64,000 bases of DNA from Halomonas sp. LR3S48 (GTDB lineage Bacteria; Pseudomonadota; Gammaproteobacteria; Pseudomonadales; Halomonadaceae), in assembly GCF_025725665.1 (NCBI RefSeq), contig NZ_CP107009.1, positions 4,526,001 to 4,590,000 of the forward strand, read 5' to 3'. A program made the position numbers and the translations under genes. Below, in pieces: positions 27,793-37,417 of the stretch (position 1 is its first letter; each line of letters begins with the position of its first letter). Under the pieces are notes generated by a model. It was given only the letters and a program-made list of their open reading frames with translations, searched no databases and was not told the origin of the DNA.

Positions 27793-29079
27793 ATGGACAC
27801 ACTCTCCCCGGCCCCCCTGGACGACCCCCTGGATCCGGCGCGTCAGGCCACCGCCAAGATGCTTGCCGAGCGCACGCGCAACTTCTCGCTGCCCCAGCCC
27901 TTCTACAACGATGCCCGCCTGTTCGCCCTGGACATGCAGGAGATCTTCGGCAAGGAGTGGCTGTTCGCCGGCATGGCCTGCGAGATCCCGGCCAAGGGCA
28001 ACTACATGACCCTGCAGGTCGGCGACAACCCGGTGATCCTGGTGCGCGGCGACGGCGGTGCGATCCATGCCTTCCACAACGTCTGCCGTCACCGCGGTTC
28101 GCGGCTATGCGTCAGCGACAAGGGCAAGGTCGCCAAGCTGGTCTGCCCCTACCACCAGTGGACCTACGAACTCGACGGCCGCCTGCTGTTCGCCGGCAGC
28201 GACATGGGCGAGAATTTCGATCTCTCCGCCTACGGCCTCAAGCCGGTCCACGTGCGCACCGGCGGCGGCTTCATCTTCATCAGCCTGGCCGAACAGCCGC
28301 CGGCCATCGACGACTTCCTGCTCACCCTGGAGCACTATCTCGAGCCTTACGAGATGGACAACGTCAAGGTCGCCGTGGAGTCGAGCATCGTCGAGCAGGC
28401 CAACTGGAAGCTGGTGATCGAGAACAACCGCGAGTGCTACCACTGCAACGGCGCCCACCCGGAGCTGCTCAACTCGCTGCAGGAATTCGACGACACCGAC
28501 GACCCCCGCGCTACGCCAGCCTACAAGGCGCTGGTAGCCAAGAAGCAGTCCGAGTGGGACGAGGAGCAGATCCCTTGGCAGCTCAAGCGCTTCGGCAAGC
28601 GCAACCGGCTGACCCGCACCCCGCTGCTGGATGGCGTGGTCTCCATGACCATGGACGGCAAGCCGGCCTGCCGCAAGCTGATGGGCCGCCTGACCAGCCC
28701 CGACATGGGCTCGCTGCGCATCCTGCACCTGCCCAACTCCTGGAACCACTTCATGGGCGATCACTCCATCGTGTTCCGCGTCCTGCCGCTTGGGCCGCAG
28801 GAAACGCTGGTGACCACCAAGTGGCTGGTGCACAAGGATGCCGTGGAGGGCGTCGACTACAACCCCGACGAGATGCGCCGGGTGTGGGATGCTACCAATG
28901 CCCAGGACAAGCGCCTGGCCGAGGAGAACCAGCGCGGCATCAACTCCAAGGCCTATCAGCCGGGCCCCTACTCGGAAACCTACGAGTTCGGCGTGATTGA
29001 CTTCATCGACTGGTACAGCGAGCGGATGCAGGAGAACCTGGGCCACAGCGCACCGCACCTGCATCTGGTAGGCGGCTAA
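27793..29079 (+). CDS. gbcA: Glycine betaine monooxygenase, Rieske oxygenase component
   Basis: 428-aa terminal oxygenase that demethylates glycine betaine to dimethylglycine and formaldehyde with O2 and electrons from GbcB. The Rieske [2Fe-2S] ligands are C98/H100 (CRHRG) and C118/H121 (CPYHQW). The mononuclear iron region is WKLVIENNRECYHCNGAHPELL, giving the two histidines. The aspartate that completes the facial triad lies in the C-terminal half. It matches P. aeruginosa GbcA closely. A strong terminator follows. Confidence 0.95.
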   Translation: MDTLSPAPLDDPLDPARQATAKMLAERTRNFSLPQPFYNDARLFALDMQEIFGKEWLFAGMACEIPAKGNYMTLQVGDNPVILVRGDGGAIHAFHNVCRHRGSRLCVSDKGKVAKLVCPYHQWTYELDGRLLFAGSDMGENFDLSAYGLKPVHVRTGGGFIFISLAEQPPAIDDFLLTLEHYLEPYEMDNVKVAVESSIVEQANWKLVIENNRECYHCNGAHPELLNSLQEFDDTDDPRATPAYKALVAKKQSEWDEEQIPWQLKRFGKRNRLTRTPLLDGVVSMTMDGKPACRKLMGRLTSPDMGSLRILHLPNSWNHFMGDHSIVFRVLPLGPQETLVTTKWLVHKDAVEGVDYNPDEMRRVWDATNAQDKRLAEENQRGINSKAYQPGPYSETYEFGVIDFIDWYSERMQENLGHSAPHLHLVGG

Positions 29080-29104
29080 GCCTCTCGTTTCACCCGACCG
29101 CAAA

Positions 29105-29144
29105 CAATCGCCCCCGGCCTTGAGCCGGGGGCGATTGCGTTTTA
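29105..29144 (+). terminator. Rho-independent terminator after gbcA
   Basis: 14-bp perfect arms CAATCGCCCCCGGC and GCCGGGGGCGATTG around a 5-nt loop, followed by CGTTTTAC. It lies 26 bp after the gbcA stop. Confidence 0.88.
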
Positions 29145-29189
29145 CTCGGGTTCGGACAGCGGTACGGGGACGCAGCCTGGGCTATGCGG

Positions 29190-29429
29190 CTAGCCGATAG
29201 CAGGCCGCAGATGGCTCGACAGCGCCTCACGCACCTCAGGCTGCATGACGCCGGTCTGGGCCTCCAGCTCGGCGACCAGCGCCGGCAAGCCGGGAACCCC
29301 CACCTCGGCTTGCCGCTGAGCGACAAGCCGAGCACAGGTGTCGGGATCGGCATCGGCAGGTAGATCGATGCCCAGTGCCACCAGACGCTGACGGAAGTCT
29401 TCCGCATCGATCAAGTCGGCGTACATCAT
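29190..29429 (-). CDS. Small hypothetical protein, about 79 aa
   Basis: Short acidic soluble protein (MMYADLIDAEDFRQRLVALG...) of unrecognised family. A GGGAGG ribosome binding site lies 11 bases upstream of the ATG at 29429. In-frame GTG codons just upstream at 29438 and 29441 are alternatives but sit too close to it. No signal peptide, membrane segment or cysteine motif is visible. It lies between the gbcA terminator and fdhA, 63 bp after fdhA on the same strand, so it may be the distal gene of an fdhA transcript. Confidence 0.55.
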   Translation of the reverse strand: MMYADLIDAEDFRQRLVALGIDLPADADPDTCARLVAQRQAEVGVPGLPALVAELEAQTGVMQPEVREALSSHLRPAIG

Positions 29430-29492
29430 CTCTCTCACCACCTCCCGCTGTCGCTAGCCGTCGTTTACTCCTCTACATTACCCGCTCGGGCG

Positions 29493-30686
29493 TCAGGCAG
29501 CCACGCTGCCGTGGGGGTCGATGACGAATTTCTTCGCCGCACCGCCGTCGAAGTCGGCATAACCCTGCGGTGCCTGATCCAGCGAGATTATCTGCACGTT
29601 GACCGCATCGGCGATCTTGACCTTCTCGAACAGGATCGCCTGCATCAGCGGGCGGTGATACTTCATTACCGGGCACTGGCCGGTATGGAAGGAGTGGGAC
29701 TTGGCCCAGCCCAGGCCGAAGCGCATGCTCAGCGCACCCTGCTTGGCGGCATCGTCCACGGCACCCGGGTCCTCGGTCACGTAGAGACCCGGAATGCCGA
29801 TCTGGCCACCGGCACGCGTCATCTGCATCGCTGAGTTGAGTACGGTGGCGGGAGCCTCCTTGCCGTGGTTGCAACCACAGGCATGGGCCTCGAAGCCGAC
29901 GCAGTCGACGAAGGCATCGACTTCGCGCTCGCCGAGAATCGCCTCGAGCTTGTCGGCCATGTCGCCATCCTGGGTCAGGTCGATGGTCTCGCAACCGAAG
30001 CTGCGCGCCTGGGCCAGACGCTCCTCGATCATGTCGCCGACGATCACGCAGGCCGCCCCCAGCAGTTGGGCCGAAACCGCCGCCGCCAGGCCCACCGGAC
30101 CGGCTCCGGCGATATAGACGGTGCTGCCCGGCCCGACACCGGCCGTCACGCAGCCGTGGAAGCCGGTGGGGAAGATGTCCGAGAGCAGGGTCAGGTCACG
30201 GATCTTGTCCATGGCCTGGTCGGCATCCGGGAATTTCAGCAGGTTGAAATCGGCGTAGGGCACCATGACGTATTCCGTCTGGCCACCGACCCAGCCACCC
30301 ATGTCGACGTAGCCATAGGCCGCGCCTGGACGCGCCGGGTTGACGTTGAGACAGATCCCGGTGCGGCCTTCCTTGCAGTTACGGCAACGCCCGCAGGCGA
30401 TGTTGAAGGGTACCGAGACCAGATCGCCCGGCTGGATGAATTCGACGTCGCGTCCACACTCGACCACCAGGCCCGTGATCTCGTGGCCCAGCACCAGGCC
30501 GGACGGGGCGGTGGTGCGTCCGCGCACCATGTGCTGGTCGCTACCACAGATGTTGGTGGTGACCACCTTCAGGATCACGCCGTGGTCGCATTTGCGATTG
30601 CCGAGAGCGAGTTCCGGGTAGGGAATGGATTCGACGTCGACCTTGCCCGGGCCCTTGTAGACGACTCCGCGGTTGGCTTGGCTCAT
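29493..30686 (-). CDS. fdhA: Glutathione-independent formaldehyde dehydrogenase
   Basis: 397-aa zinc-dependent, NAD-linked medium-chain dehydrogenase that oxidises formaldehyde to formate without glutathione. It is collinear with the Pseudomonas putida enzyme. The catalytic zinc site is NICGSDQHM and GHEITG. The structural zinc cysteines are CGRCRNCKEGRTGIC, and the nucleotide site is VYIAGAGPVGLAAA. The conserved block FGLGWAKSHSFHTGQ is present. It lies among betaine demethylation genes, whose reactions each release formaldehyde. The internal CGCNHGKEAP replaces a His/Ser-rich segment in the pseudomonad protein. Confidence 0.95.
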   Translation of the reverse strand: MSQANRGVVYKGPGKVDVESIPYPELALGNRKCDHGVILKVVTTNICGSDQHMVRGRTTAPSGLVLGHEITGLVVECGRDVEFIQPGDLVSVPFNIACGRCRNCKEGRTGICLNVNPARPGAAYGYVDMGGWVGGQTEYVMVPYADFNLLKFPDADQAMDKIRDLTLLSDIFPTGFHGCVTAGVGPGSTVYIAGAGPVGLAAAVSAQLLGAACVIVGDMIEERLAQARSFGCETIDLTQDGDMADKLEAILGEREVDAFVDCVGFEAHACGCNHGKEAPATVLNSAMQMTRAGGQIGIPGLYVTEDPGAVDDAAKQGALSMRFGLGWAKSHSFHTGQCPVMKYHRPLMQAILFEKVKIADAVNVQIISLDQAPQGYADFDGGAAKKFVIDPHGSVAA

Positions 30687-30793
30687 GGCTGGCTCCTTAC
30701 GTTGTTATGCGGCTGACCGGACTGGATCACGGCGCCGAGGGGATGGCGCGAGGCCACCGAGCCAGCCTACGCCACACCTTGCACACCCCGTAT

Positions 30794-30818
30794 ACGCATA
30801 GGCGACGTCGTCATGCGT
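30794..30818. promoter_or_regulatory. Inverted repeat upstream of the BCCT transporter
   Basis: ACGCAT-N13-ATGCGT lies in the 280-bp region between the divergent fdhA and BCCT genes, about 150 bp before the BCCT ATG. It could be an operator shared by both promoters. No family consensus was matched, so this is only a candidate. Confidence 0.3.
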
Positions 30819-30966
30819 GATATCGCCATGTTCAAGCCTCCCCCAGATAACCGCAGGTCGCTTTCACGACACCACCGACTTCTCAGGAGGCGAACAATGA
30901 GCGGCCCGGGCGCACCAACGCCCCCGGCACCCGCGCAACACCAAGAATAATCACGAGGAACCCCCC

Positions 30967-32541
30967 ATGAAGCATGACGATGCACCGATCCTCAAACCGG
31001 GGCAGGACAATGCCCAGGTGCTGGGGATGGATTTCCATCATCCCGTCTTCCCTCTCTCGGCCCTGGCCATCCTGGCCTTTATCCTCTATGCCCTGATCTA
31101 TCCCGATGCCGCCAACAGCCACCTCACCGCGGCCCGCGGCTGGTCGATCGAATATTTCGACTGGCTGTTCATGATCGCCGGTAACCTCTTCGTGCTGCTA
31201 TGCCTGGCGCTGATCGCCATGCCGGTGGGACGCATTCGCCTGGGCGGCAGTCAAGCCCGGCCGGAATACTCCACGCTCTCCTGGTTCGCCATGCTGTTTG
31301 CCGCCGGCATGGGCATCGGCCTGATGTTCTGGAGCGTGGCTGAGCCGGTGGCTTACTACACCGACTGGTATGGCACCCCGCTCAATGCCGAAGCGCACAC
31401 CCCGGCCGGAGCCAGCGCAGCCATCGGCGCCACCATGTTCCACTGGGGCCTGCACCCCTGGGCAATCTACGGCGTGGTAGGGCTGTCGCTGGCCTTCTTC
31501 GCCTACAACCGCGGCCTGCCGCTGACCCTGCGCTCGGCCTTCACTCCGATCCTCGGCGAGCGCGTGCGCGGCTGGTTCGGCCACATCATCGACATCGTCG
31601 CGGTGCTGGCCACCATCTTCGGCCTGGCCACATCGCTGGGCTTCGGTGCCTCCCAGGCGGCGGGCGGACTCAACTACCTGTTCGACATACCCAATACCAT
31701 CGGCACCCAACTGGCCATCATCGTGGTGGTCACCGCCGTGGCCCTGTTCTCGGTGTGGCGCGGCATCGACGGCGGCGTCAAGCTGTTCTCCAACATCAAC
31801 ATGGTGATCGCCCTGGCGTTGCTCACCTTCGTGATCGTCACCGGAGGCGTGCTGCTGTTCGTCAACAACCTGTGGAGCACCACCCTGGCCTATGTCAGCC
31901 ATATCGTCCCGCTCTCCAACTGGATCGGCCGCGACGACACCACCTGGTACCACGGCTGGACGGTATTCTACTGGGCCTGGTGGATCTCCTGGTCGCCCTT
32001 CGTCGGCATGTTCATTGCGCGGGTTTCCCGCGGGCGCACGGTGCGTGAGTTCCTGATTGCCGTGCTGCTGGTGCCGACCCTGGTTACCCTGGTGTGGATG
32101 AGCGCCTTCGGCGGCACCGCCCTGGGGCAGTCGGCCGCTGGCGTCGGCGCCCTGGCAGACGGCATCAGCGACGTCTCGCTGGCGATGTTCCAGATGCTCG
32201 AGCACCTGCCGCTGACCACTGTGACCTCCAGCCTGGCGATCCTGCTGGTGCTGATCTTCTTCATCACCTCGTCGGACTCCGGCTCGCTGGTGATCGACAA
32301 CATCACCGCCGGCGGCAAGACCGACGCCCCCCGCGGCCAGCGTGTGTTCTGGGCGGTGCTGGAAGGCGTGATCGCCGGCATTCTGCTCTACGGCGGCGGC
32401 AGCACCGCACTGGGTGCGCTGCAGGCCGGCGCCGTGGCTACCGGGCTGCCCTTCACCCTGGTGCTGCTGGGCATGGCCTTCTGCCTGGTGAAAGGGTTGC
32501 TGGAAGAGCAGCGTGGGCTGGTGGCAGCCAAGCCGGCCTGA
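30967..32541 (+). CDS. BCCT-family betaine/choline/carnitine transporter
   Basis: 524-aa secondary transporter with about 12 membrane segments. Family signatures are FAAGMGIGLMFWSVAEPVAYY, FHWGLHPWAIYGVVGLSLAFF, and the fifth-to-eighth helix block FYWAWWISWSPFVGMFIARVSRGRT, of which the WAWWISWSPFVG core carries betaine-box aromatic residues. It also has TSSDSGSLVIDN. It has short termini, lacking the long osmosensing C-terminal domain of BetP. That fits a catabolic uptake carrier for glycine betaine, as its neighbours suggest, though choline or dimethylglycine cannot be excluded. Confidence 0.92.
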   Translation: MKHDDAPILKPGQDNAQVLGMDFHHPVFPLSALAILAFILYALIYPDAANSHLTAARGWSIEYFDWLFMIAGNLFVLLCLALIAMPVGRIRLGGSQARPEYSTLSWFAMLFAAGMGIGLMFWSVAEPVAYYTDWYGTPLNAEAHTPAGASAAIGATMFHWGLHPWAIYGVVGLSLAFFAYNRGLPLTLRSAFTPILGERVRGWFGHIIDIVAVLATIFGLATSLGFGASQAAGGLNYLFDIPNTIGTQLAIIVVVTAVALFSVWRGIDGGVKLFSNINMVIALALLTFVIVTGGVLLFVNNLWSTTLAYVSHIVPLSNWIGRDDTTWYHGWTVFYWAWWISWSPFVGMFIARVSRGRTVREFLIAVLLVPTLVTLVWMSAFGGTALGQSAAGVGALADGISDVSLAMFQMLEHLPLTTVTSSLAILLVLIFFITSSDSGSLVIDNITAGGKTDAPRGQRVFWAVLEGVIAGILLYGGGSTALGALQAGAVATGLPFTLVLLGMAFCLVKGLLEEQRGLVAAKPA

Positions 32542-32563
32542 TTCGCAAGCTTCCCTTCCTCTA

Positions 32564-32601
32564 ACGCAACAGCCCCGGCTTCGGCCGGGGTTGTTGCGTT
32601 G
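32564..32601 (+). terminator. Terminator after the BCCT gene
   Basis: Stem built from ACGCAAC-A-GCCCCGGC and GCCGGGG-TT-GTTGCGT with a TTCG tetraloop, then TTG. It lies 22 bp after the stop. The U-tract is short. Confidence 0.75.
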
Positions 32602-32772
32602 TAGGCTTCTCGCCACGCCACCTCAGATCGGGCTCGACCTCGAGGGAACGAACGGGCATGGTAGTGGTTTCCATCCTGACCCCTCGTCGAGGTGGCAAGT
32701 GTGCCCCTCCCTGTCGTGTGGTCACGACGCGACGAGAGCCCATGGTCACCCAAGTCGAAGGAGGTAACACTG

Positions 32773-33300
32773 ATGTCGACCCGGTTCACCCGATGCCTGG
32801 GCCTGGCCGGCCTGTTGTCGCTGCTGACACTGCCCCCCCCTGCCTTCGCCCAGCAGACCTCGCCGGGGGCCGCCGATGCCGAAGTCACCACCGAGCAATT
32901 CCGTGACTGGGAGGTCGCCTGCCCAAGCGAGGGCGGAGGCATCTGCACGATGGGCCAGGTGGTCAATGAACCGGACAGCAACCAGCCTGTGATGGAGGTC
33001 GTGATGGCGTATCCGCCGCAACTCGACGGCCCGGCGATGACCTTCCTGCTACCGCTGGGGGTGCATCTCGCCTCGGGCCTGCAGCTCCAGGTAGGTGACG
33101 GAGAGCCGGTCCAGTTCCCCTACCAGACCTGTGTGCAACAGGGCTGCCGTGCCGACCTTCCCGTTCAACCATCCCTGCTGCAGGCATTGCGCAGCGGCAG
33201 TACGGCCACCCTGAGCCTGTTCGGCCCACGCGGCGACCGCATCGATCTGGATATCTCCCTGATGGGCTTCACCGACGCCAGCACCCGCATCTCGCCCTGA
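32773..33300 (+). CDS. Invasion-associated locus B (IalB) family exported protein
   Basis: 175-aa periplasmic protein. It has a signal peptide (about residues 1-26, ending PAFA), an AAGGAGGT ribosome binding site seven bases before the ATG, and the IalB-type core FRDWEVACPSEGGGICTMGQV, LPLGVHLASGLQLQVGD and CVQQGCRADLPV with four cysteines in pairs. The family is widespread in proteobacteria and its function is unclear; the invasion name comes from Bartonella and does not imply virulence here. It sits between two strong hairpins and is probably a single-gene transcript. Confidence 0.85.
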   Translation: MSTRFTRCLGLAGLLSLLTLPPPAFAQQTSPGAADAEVTTEQFRDWEVACPSEGGGICTMGQVVNEPDSNQPVMEVVMAYPPQLDGPAMTFLLPLGVHLASGLQLQVGDGEPVQFPYQTCVQQGCRADLPVQPSLLQALRSGSTATLSLFGPRGDRIDLDISLMGFTDASTRISP

Positions 33301-33320
33301 AGGCGGGGCCTCTCATACGA

Positions 33321-33345
33321 GAGCCCCGGCATTGCGCCGGGGCTC
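33321..33345. terminator. Bidirectional terminator between ialB-like gene and etfB
   Basis: 10-bp arms GAGCCCCGGC and GCCGGGGCTC with a 5-nt loop, lying between convergent genes ending at 33300 (+) and 33371 (-). U-tracts are weak on both strands. Confidence 0.65.
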
Positions 33346-33370
33346 GTTGGGTCGCGGGTGACGCTTGCCG

Positions 33371-34189
33371 TTACCGCAGCACACCCTCCTCCTTCAATAG
33401 CTTGAAGATCGCCTCGGCGCCCTGCTCCGGCGTCACGTCGGTCAGCACCTGGCCACTGCCCCCTTCGGCCTTGGCCGCCGCGGCCTTGAAGCGCTCCCGC
33501 GCCGATGTCGCCTTGACGATCTTGAGCCGCTTGGGGCGTTTGCGGGCCGGGGCCACGCTCCACTCCGCCTGGGCCTCGTCCCACTCCACCGCGGCGGCTT
33601 CGACCTCGATCTCACCGCGCCGGGCCGGCCCGAAAGCGCTCTGGCGGGCCGTCGCGGCGGCGGCGTCGACGGTGACGATGGCCGGCAGCCGCACCTGAAG
33701 CCGGCGGCGCTGGCCACGCGGCAGGGCCTGGAGCAATGTCGCCACGCCATTCTCGACTTTTTCCACGCCGGCCAGGCCACTGACCAGCGGCCAACCCAGC
33801 TGTTCGGACAGCAGGTAAGGCAGCATTCCGGAGCCCTCCCCCTGTTCGGCACGCTCACCGGCGATCACCAATTGCGGCCTTGCCTCTTTCAGCGTACCGG
33901 CCAGGGCGGGAATCACGTCGGCGCCGGACGGTTGCTCGACCAGGGTCAACTCCGGCAGGCCCATGCCCAGGTAGCCGCGCAAGGCATCCTCGCTCTGCTC
34001 GTCGAGCGTACCCGCATGCAGCAGTGTGATATTCGCTTGGCCGAGGGACATGGCCAGTTCCACACCACGGGCGTCCTGATCGGCGCGACGCGCACGACCG
34101 GTCACGGGATGCCGGCCGACCGAGACCAGTACCGCCACCTCGAGCATAGCTTTCTCCTGGGCTCCAGGTTGTTGAGCTTCAGGCTGCAT
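33371..34189 (-). CDS. etfB: Electron transfer flavoprotein beta subunit of the dimethylglycine pathway
   Basis: About 272-aa ETF beta subunit (AMP-binding side), pairing with the EtfA next to it as electron acceptor for dimethylglycine demethylation. Family features are LVSVGRHPVTGRARRADQDARGVELAM, split here as GRHPVTGRARRADQDARG, and LVIAGERAEQGEGSGMLPYL. The start at 34189 has AGGAG seven bases upstream and overlaps the etfA stop. A second good start exists at 34147 (MLEVAVLVSV), also behind AGGAG, giving 258 aa. It is the last gene of the operon. Confidence 0.88.
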   Translation of the reverse strand: MQPEAQQPGAQEKAMLEVAVLVSVGRHPVTGRARRADQDARGVELAMSLGQANITLLHAGTLDEQSEDALRGYLGMGLPELTLVEQPSGADVIPALAGTLKEARPQLVIAGERAEQGEGSGMLPYLLSEQLGWPLVSGLAGVEKVENGVATLLQALPRGQRRRLQVRLPAIVTVDAAAATARQSAFGPARRGEIEVEAAAVEWDEAQAEWSVAPARKRPKRLKIVKATSARERFKAAAAKAEGGSGQVLTDVTPEQGAEAIFKLLKEEGVLR

Positions 34190-35453
34190 CGCGCTTCTCC
34201 TCTCGTAGCCGCTCCACCATCTCGACCAGTGCCGCAAGTATGCCCGCCGAGTCACCGATTACCGCCAGGTCGGCGCGCTTGATCATGTCGCAACCCGGAT
34301 CGAGATTGATCGCCACCACCTTCTCGCAGCTCTGGATCCCCTGCAGGTGCTGGATGGCACCGCTGATACCCACTGCCACGTAGACCCGGGCGGTGACCCA
34401 GGTACCGGTGGCGCCCACCTGGCGGTCGCGCGGCATGAATCCGTCGTCCACCGCCACCCGCGAGGCGCCTTCGGTCGCTCCCAGCACCTTGGCGGCATGA
34501 TGGAATCCTTCCCACTCCTTGACGCCGTTGCCGGCGGAGAGGATGAACTCGGCTTCGGCCAGGGCCACGCCGGCCGGATCGACGGCCACCTGGCCGCGAT
34601 CCTCGATACGCGCCAGCAGGGCAGGCAGCGGCTGCGGCAAGGCGAGCGACTGCGCCGCATGACGGGTCTCGGAGACCGGCTCGGCACATTCAGGCAAGGC
34701 CAGGGCGACACGCGGCAGGGCACGCTGGATATCGGTGGTGCCGGCGGCACCCCGACCCGTACAGCGCCAGCCCAGCGGGGCCGCAGCGTCGGGCTCGATC
34801 TGCCAGACGCCAGCGGCGGGCCGCTCCTGTAGGCGTGCCGCCAACCGCCGTCCCAGGTCGGCGCCGCCCAGCTTGGAGTCGGGCAGCAACCAGTGAGACG
34901 GGGCGTATTCAGCCTCGACGGCGGCGAGCGCCGCCAGGCGGGCCTCGGGTGCATAACCATCGAACAGCGCATCATCGAGATGCAGCAGGCGGTCGATGCC
35001 CGCCTCGCCAAATGCCTCCTCCTTGTGCTCGCCGAACACCACGGCCAGCACGGCGCCGGGGCGTTCGGGGTCGGCATCGGCCAAGCGCCGGGCCAGGCCC
35101 AGTAGGTCCTTGTCGTGGCCGGAGAGGCGGCCGCCGGGAAGTTCCGGCACCACCGTCACCAGGAAGGCCGGATCATCGATCGTCACCTGACGGCGGCTGT
35201 CCTTCGTCTCCGCCGTGCCGGTGACGGCAGGCCCACCCTGCTGGGCGCCGCTACGGTCGATGCGCTTGATGCCATTGGGGCCGATGAAACCCACCGCGTG
35301 TGGGTTCCTGCGGATCACCCCGTTGGGGCCCATCCACTCCGTCGCTACGGACGTGCCCTCGCCGAGTTCTGCCAGCACGCTCAGATGGTCGGGGTGCAGG
35401 CGGTTTCTGGCAATCCACTCCTTACGCGGATCGCGGCGCGGGATCTCGCTCAT
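34179..35453 (-). CDS. etfA: Electron transfer flavoprotein alpha subunit of the dimethylglycine pathway
   Basis: 424-aa FAD-binding ETF alpha subunit, about 100 residues longer than general EtfA because of an N-terminal extension (MGPNGVIRRNPHAVGFIGP). That extension is shared with the Pseudomonas PA5400-type protein. The C-terminal FAD domain shows LSAGNGVKEWEGFH, GATGTWVTARVYVAVGISG, AINLDPGCDMIKRADLAVIGD. The ATG at 35453 overlaps the dgcB stop (ATGA), so it is coupled to dgcB. It should carry electrons from DgcA/DgcB to ETF-ubiquinone oxidoreductase. Confidence 0.9.
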   Translation of the reverse strand: MSEIPRRDPRKEWIARNRLHPDHLSVLAELGEGTSVATEWMGPNGVIRRNPHAVGFIGPNGIKRIDRSGAQQGGPAVTGTAETKDSRRQVTIDDPAFLVTVVPELPGGRLSGHDKDLLGLARRLADADPERPGAVLAVVFGEHKEEAFGEAGIDRLLHLDDALFDGYAPEARLAALAAVEAEYAPSHWLLPDSKLGGADLGRRLAARLQERPAAGVWQIEPDAAAPLGWRCTGRGAAGTTDIQRALPRVALALPECAEPVSETRHAAQSLALPQPLPALLARIEDRGQVAVDPAGVALAEAEFILSAGNGVKEWEGFHHAAKVLGATEGASRVAVDDGFMPRDRQVGATGTWVTARVYVAVGISGAIQHLQGIQSCEKVVAINLDPGCDMIKRADLAVIGDSAGILAALVEMVERLREEKRDAA

Positions 35454-37417
35454 GGTGTCACCTCCTCGACGGATGGCTGCGCGGCTCGGCTGTTACCTGA
35501 AGCAGCGGAACGCTCCACCAGGGCATCGGCCACCAGTTCGGCGATGTCGCGTACCTCGGCCGGACCGTCCACCACGCCTTCGAGCATGGCGGTGCACTGC
35601 GGGCAGCCCACCGCGACCAGCTCGGCCCCGGTTTCGCGCACGTTGTTCATGCGCATGTCGGGGATCCGCTGCTTGCCGGGAATATCGGTAATCGGCGCGC
35701 CGCCGCCGCCGCCGCAGCAGCGCGAGCGATAGCCCGAGCGCGCCATCTCGGAGACTTCGATGCCCAGCGCCCTGAGCACGTTGCGCGGGGCCTCATACTC
35801 GCCGTTGTAGCGGCCGAGATAGCAAGGGTCGTGATAGGTGACCTTGCCGCCTTTCCAGGGCGCAAAGTGCAGGCGCCCCGCCTCATACAGTTCGGCGATG
35901 TAGGTGCTGTGATGGCGCACTTCATACTTTCCGCCCAGTTCGCCGTACTCGTTGCCGAGCACGTGGAAGCTGTGCGGGTCGCAGGTGACGATGCACTGGA
36001 AGCGGTACTGCGACAGGGTCGCGATGTTGCGCCTGGCGAGCGACTGGAAGGTCGCTTCGTCACCCAGGCGGCGCGCCACGTCGCCGCTGTCGCGCTCCTC
36101 ATTGCCGAGCACGGCGAAGTCGACCCCCGCCGCACGCAGCACCTTCACCAAGGCCCTGAGCGTCCTCTGGTTGCGCATGTCGAAGACACCATCGCCCAGC
36201 CACAGCAGCACGTCGACCTGACCCACCTCGCGCATCAGGGGCAGGTTGAGGTCCGCCGCCCAGTGCATGCGCGAGCCGGGATCGAAGCCGCCCGGGTTGT
36301 CGGTGGCGATCAGGTTGTCGAGCACCTCGGCCCCCTTGTTGGGGGTGTTGCCATGCTCCAGCGTCAGGAAGCGGCGCATGTCGACGATGGCATCGACGTG
36401 CTCGATCATCATCGGGCACTCCTCGACACAGGCGCGGCAGGTGGTGCAGGACCACAGCGTTTCGGCATCCACCAGCGCGGTGCCCTCGCGAGCCACGATC
36501 GGGCCGTGCGGGCTCCCGGCATGCTCACCGATCGGTTTGTCCGGGTAGGGGGAACCGGCGTAGTTGGCATCGCTGCCACCGGCCATGCCGACGACCATGT
36601 CCTGGATCAGCTTCTTGGGATTGAGCGGCTGGCCGGCAGCGAAGGCCGGGCAGGCCGCCTCGCAGCGGCCGCACTGGACACAGGCATCGAAGCCGAGCAG
36701 CTGGTTCCAGGTGAAGTCGCTGGGCGTCTCGACGCCGAGCGGGGCCTTGGGATCATCCAGGTTCAGCGCCTTGAGGCCGGTGGAGCGGTTGCCCTCACCG
36801 AAGCGCTCGGGGCGGCGATGGAAGGCCAGGTGCAGGGCACCGGCGAAGGCGTGCTTCATCGGCCCGCCCCAGGTCATGCCGAAGAACATCTCGCCCAGGC
36901 CCCAGGTCAGCACCGCGACCAGCGCCAAGGCGAGGATCACGCTACCCGTACCTTCGGGGAGGACGCCGACCGTCGGCAGGGTGATCAGGAAGACACTCAA
37001 CGAAAACGCCATCAGGCTCTTCGGCAGCCGCATCCACGGCCCCTTGGAGAGCCGTGCGGGCGGATTGCGCCGCCGTTTGGCGACGAACAGGCTGCCCACG
37101 AACATCAGCGCACTGGCAGCCAGCAGCAGCCCGCCCAGCATGGGGTTGGCGAATCCCAGGCCATGCACCAGGATCATCAACACGGCAGCCGCCACGAAGC
37201 CGCCGGCGGTCGCCACGTGGGTATTGGACATGACCTTGTCGCGCGCCACCACGTGGTGCAGGTCCACCAGGTAGCGGCGCGGCATGGCCGCCAGGCCTTG
37301 AAGAATCGGGACTGGCGACGGCCGCCCCTGGCGCCACAGGCGAACGCGGCGGACGGCGCCGATGACCGCCAGTGCCAGGGCGGAGAAGATCAGTATCGGC
37401 AGGAGGGTGTCGAGCAT
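35450..37417 (-). CDS. dgcB: Dimethylglycine catabolism protein DgcB (membrane Fe-S oxidoreductase)
   Basis: 655-aa protein. The N-terminal third has about five membrane segments (MLDTLLPILIFSALALAVIG, FVAAAVLMILVHGLGF, LMAFSLSVFLITLPTVGVL). It is followed by a GlpC/HdrD-like region with two [4Fe-4S] motifs (CVQCGRCEAACP, CTTCRACVEECPM) and CCG-type domains (YHDPCYLGR, SRCCGGGGG, GCPQC). It is essential with DgcA for dimethylglycine use in P. aeruginosa and likely mediates electron flow near the membrane. The start at 37417 is eight bases after GAGG; a GTG three codons earlier is less likely. Confidence 0.93.
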   Translation of the reverse strand: MLDTLLPILIFSALALAVIGAVRRVRLWRQGRPSPVPILQGLAAMPRRYLVDLHHVVARDKVMSNTHVATAGGFVAAAVLMILVHGLGFANPMLGGLLLAASALMFVGSLFVAKRRRNPPARLSKGPWMRLPKSLMAFSLSVFLITLPTVGVLPEGTGSVILALALVAVLTWGLGEMFFGMTWGGPMKHAFAGALHLAFHRRPERFGEGNRSTGLKALNLDDPKAPLGVETPSDFTWNQLLGFDACVQCGRCEAACPAFAAGQPLNPKKLIQDMVVGMAGGSDANYAGSPYPDKPIGEHAGSPHGPIVAREGTALVDAETLWSCTTCRACVEECPMMIEHVDAIVDMRRFLTLEHGNTPNKGAEVLDNLIATDNPGGFDPGSRMHWAADLNLPLMREVGQVDVLLWLGDGVFDMRNQRTLRALVKVLRAAGVDFAVLGNEERDSGDVARRLGDEATFQSLARRNIATLSQYRFQCIVTCDPHSFHVLGNEYGELGGKYEVRHHSTYIAELYEAGRLHFAPWKGGKVTYHDPCYLGRYNGEYEAPRNVLRALGIEVSEMARSGYRSRCCGGGGGAPITDIPGKQRIPDMRMNNVRETGAELVAVGCPQCTAMLEGVVDGPAEVRDIAELVADALVERSAASGNSRAAQPSVEEVTP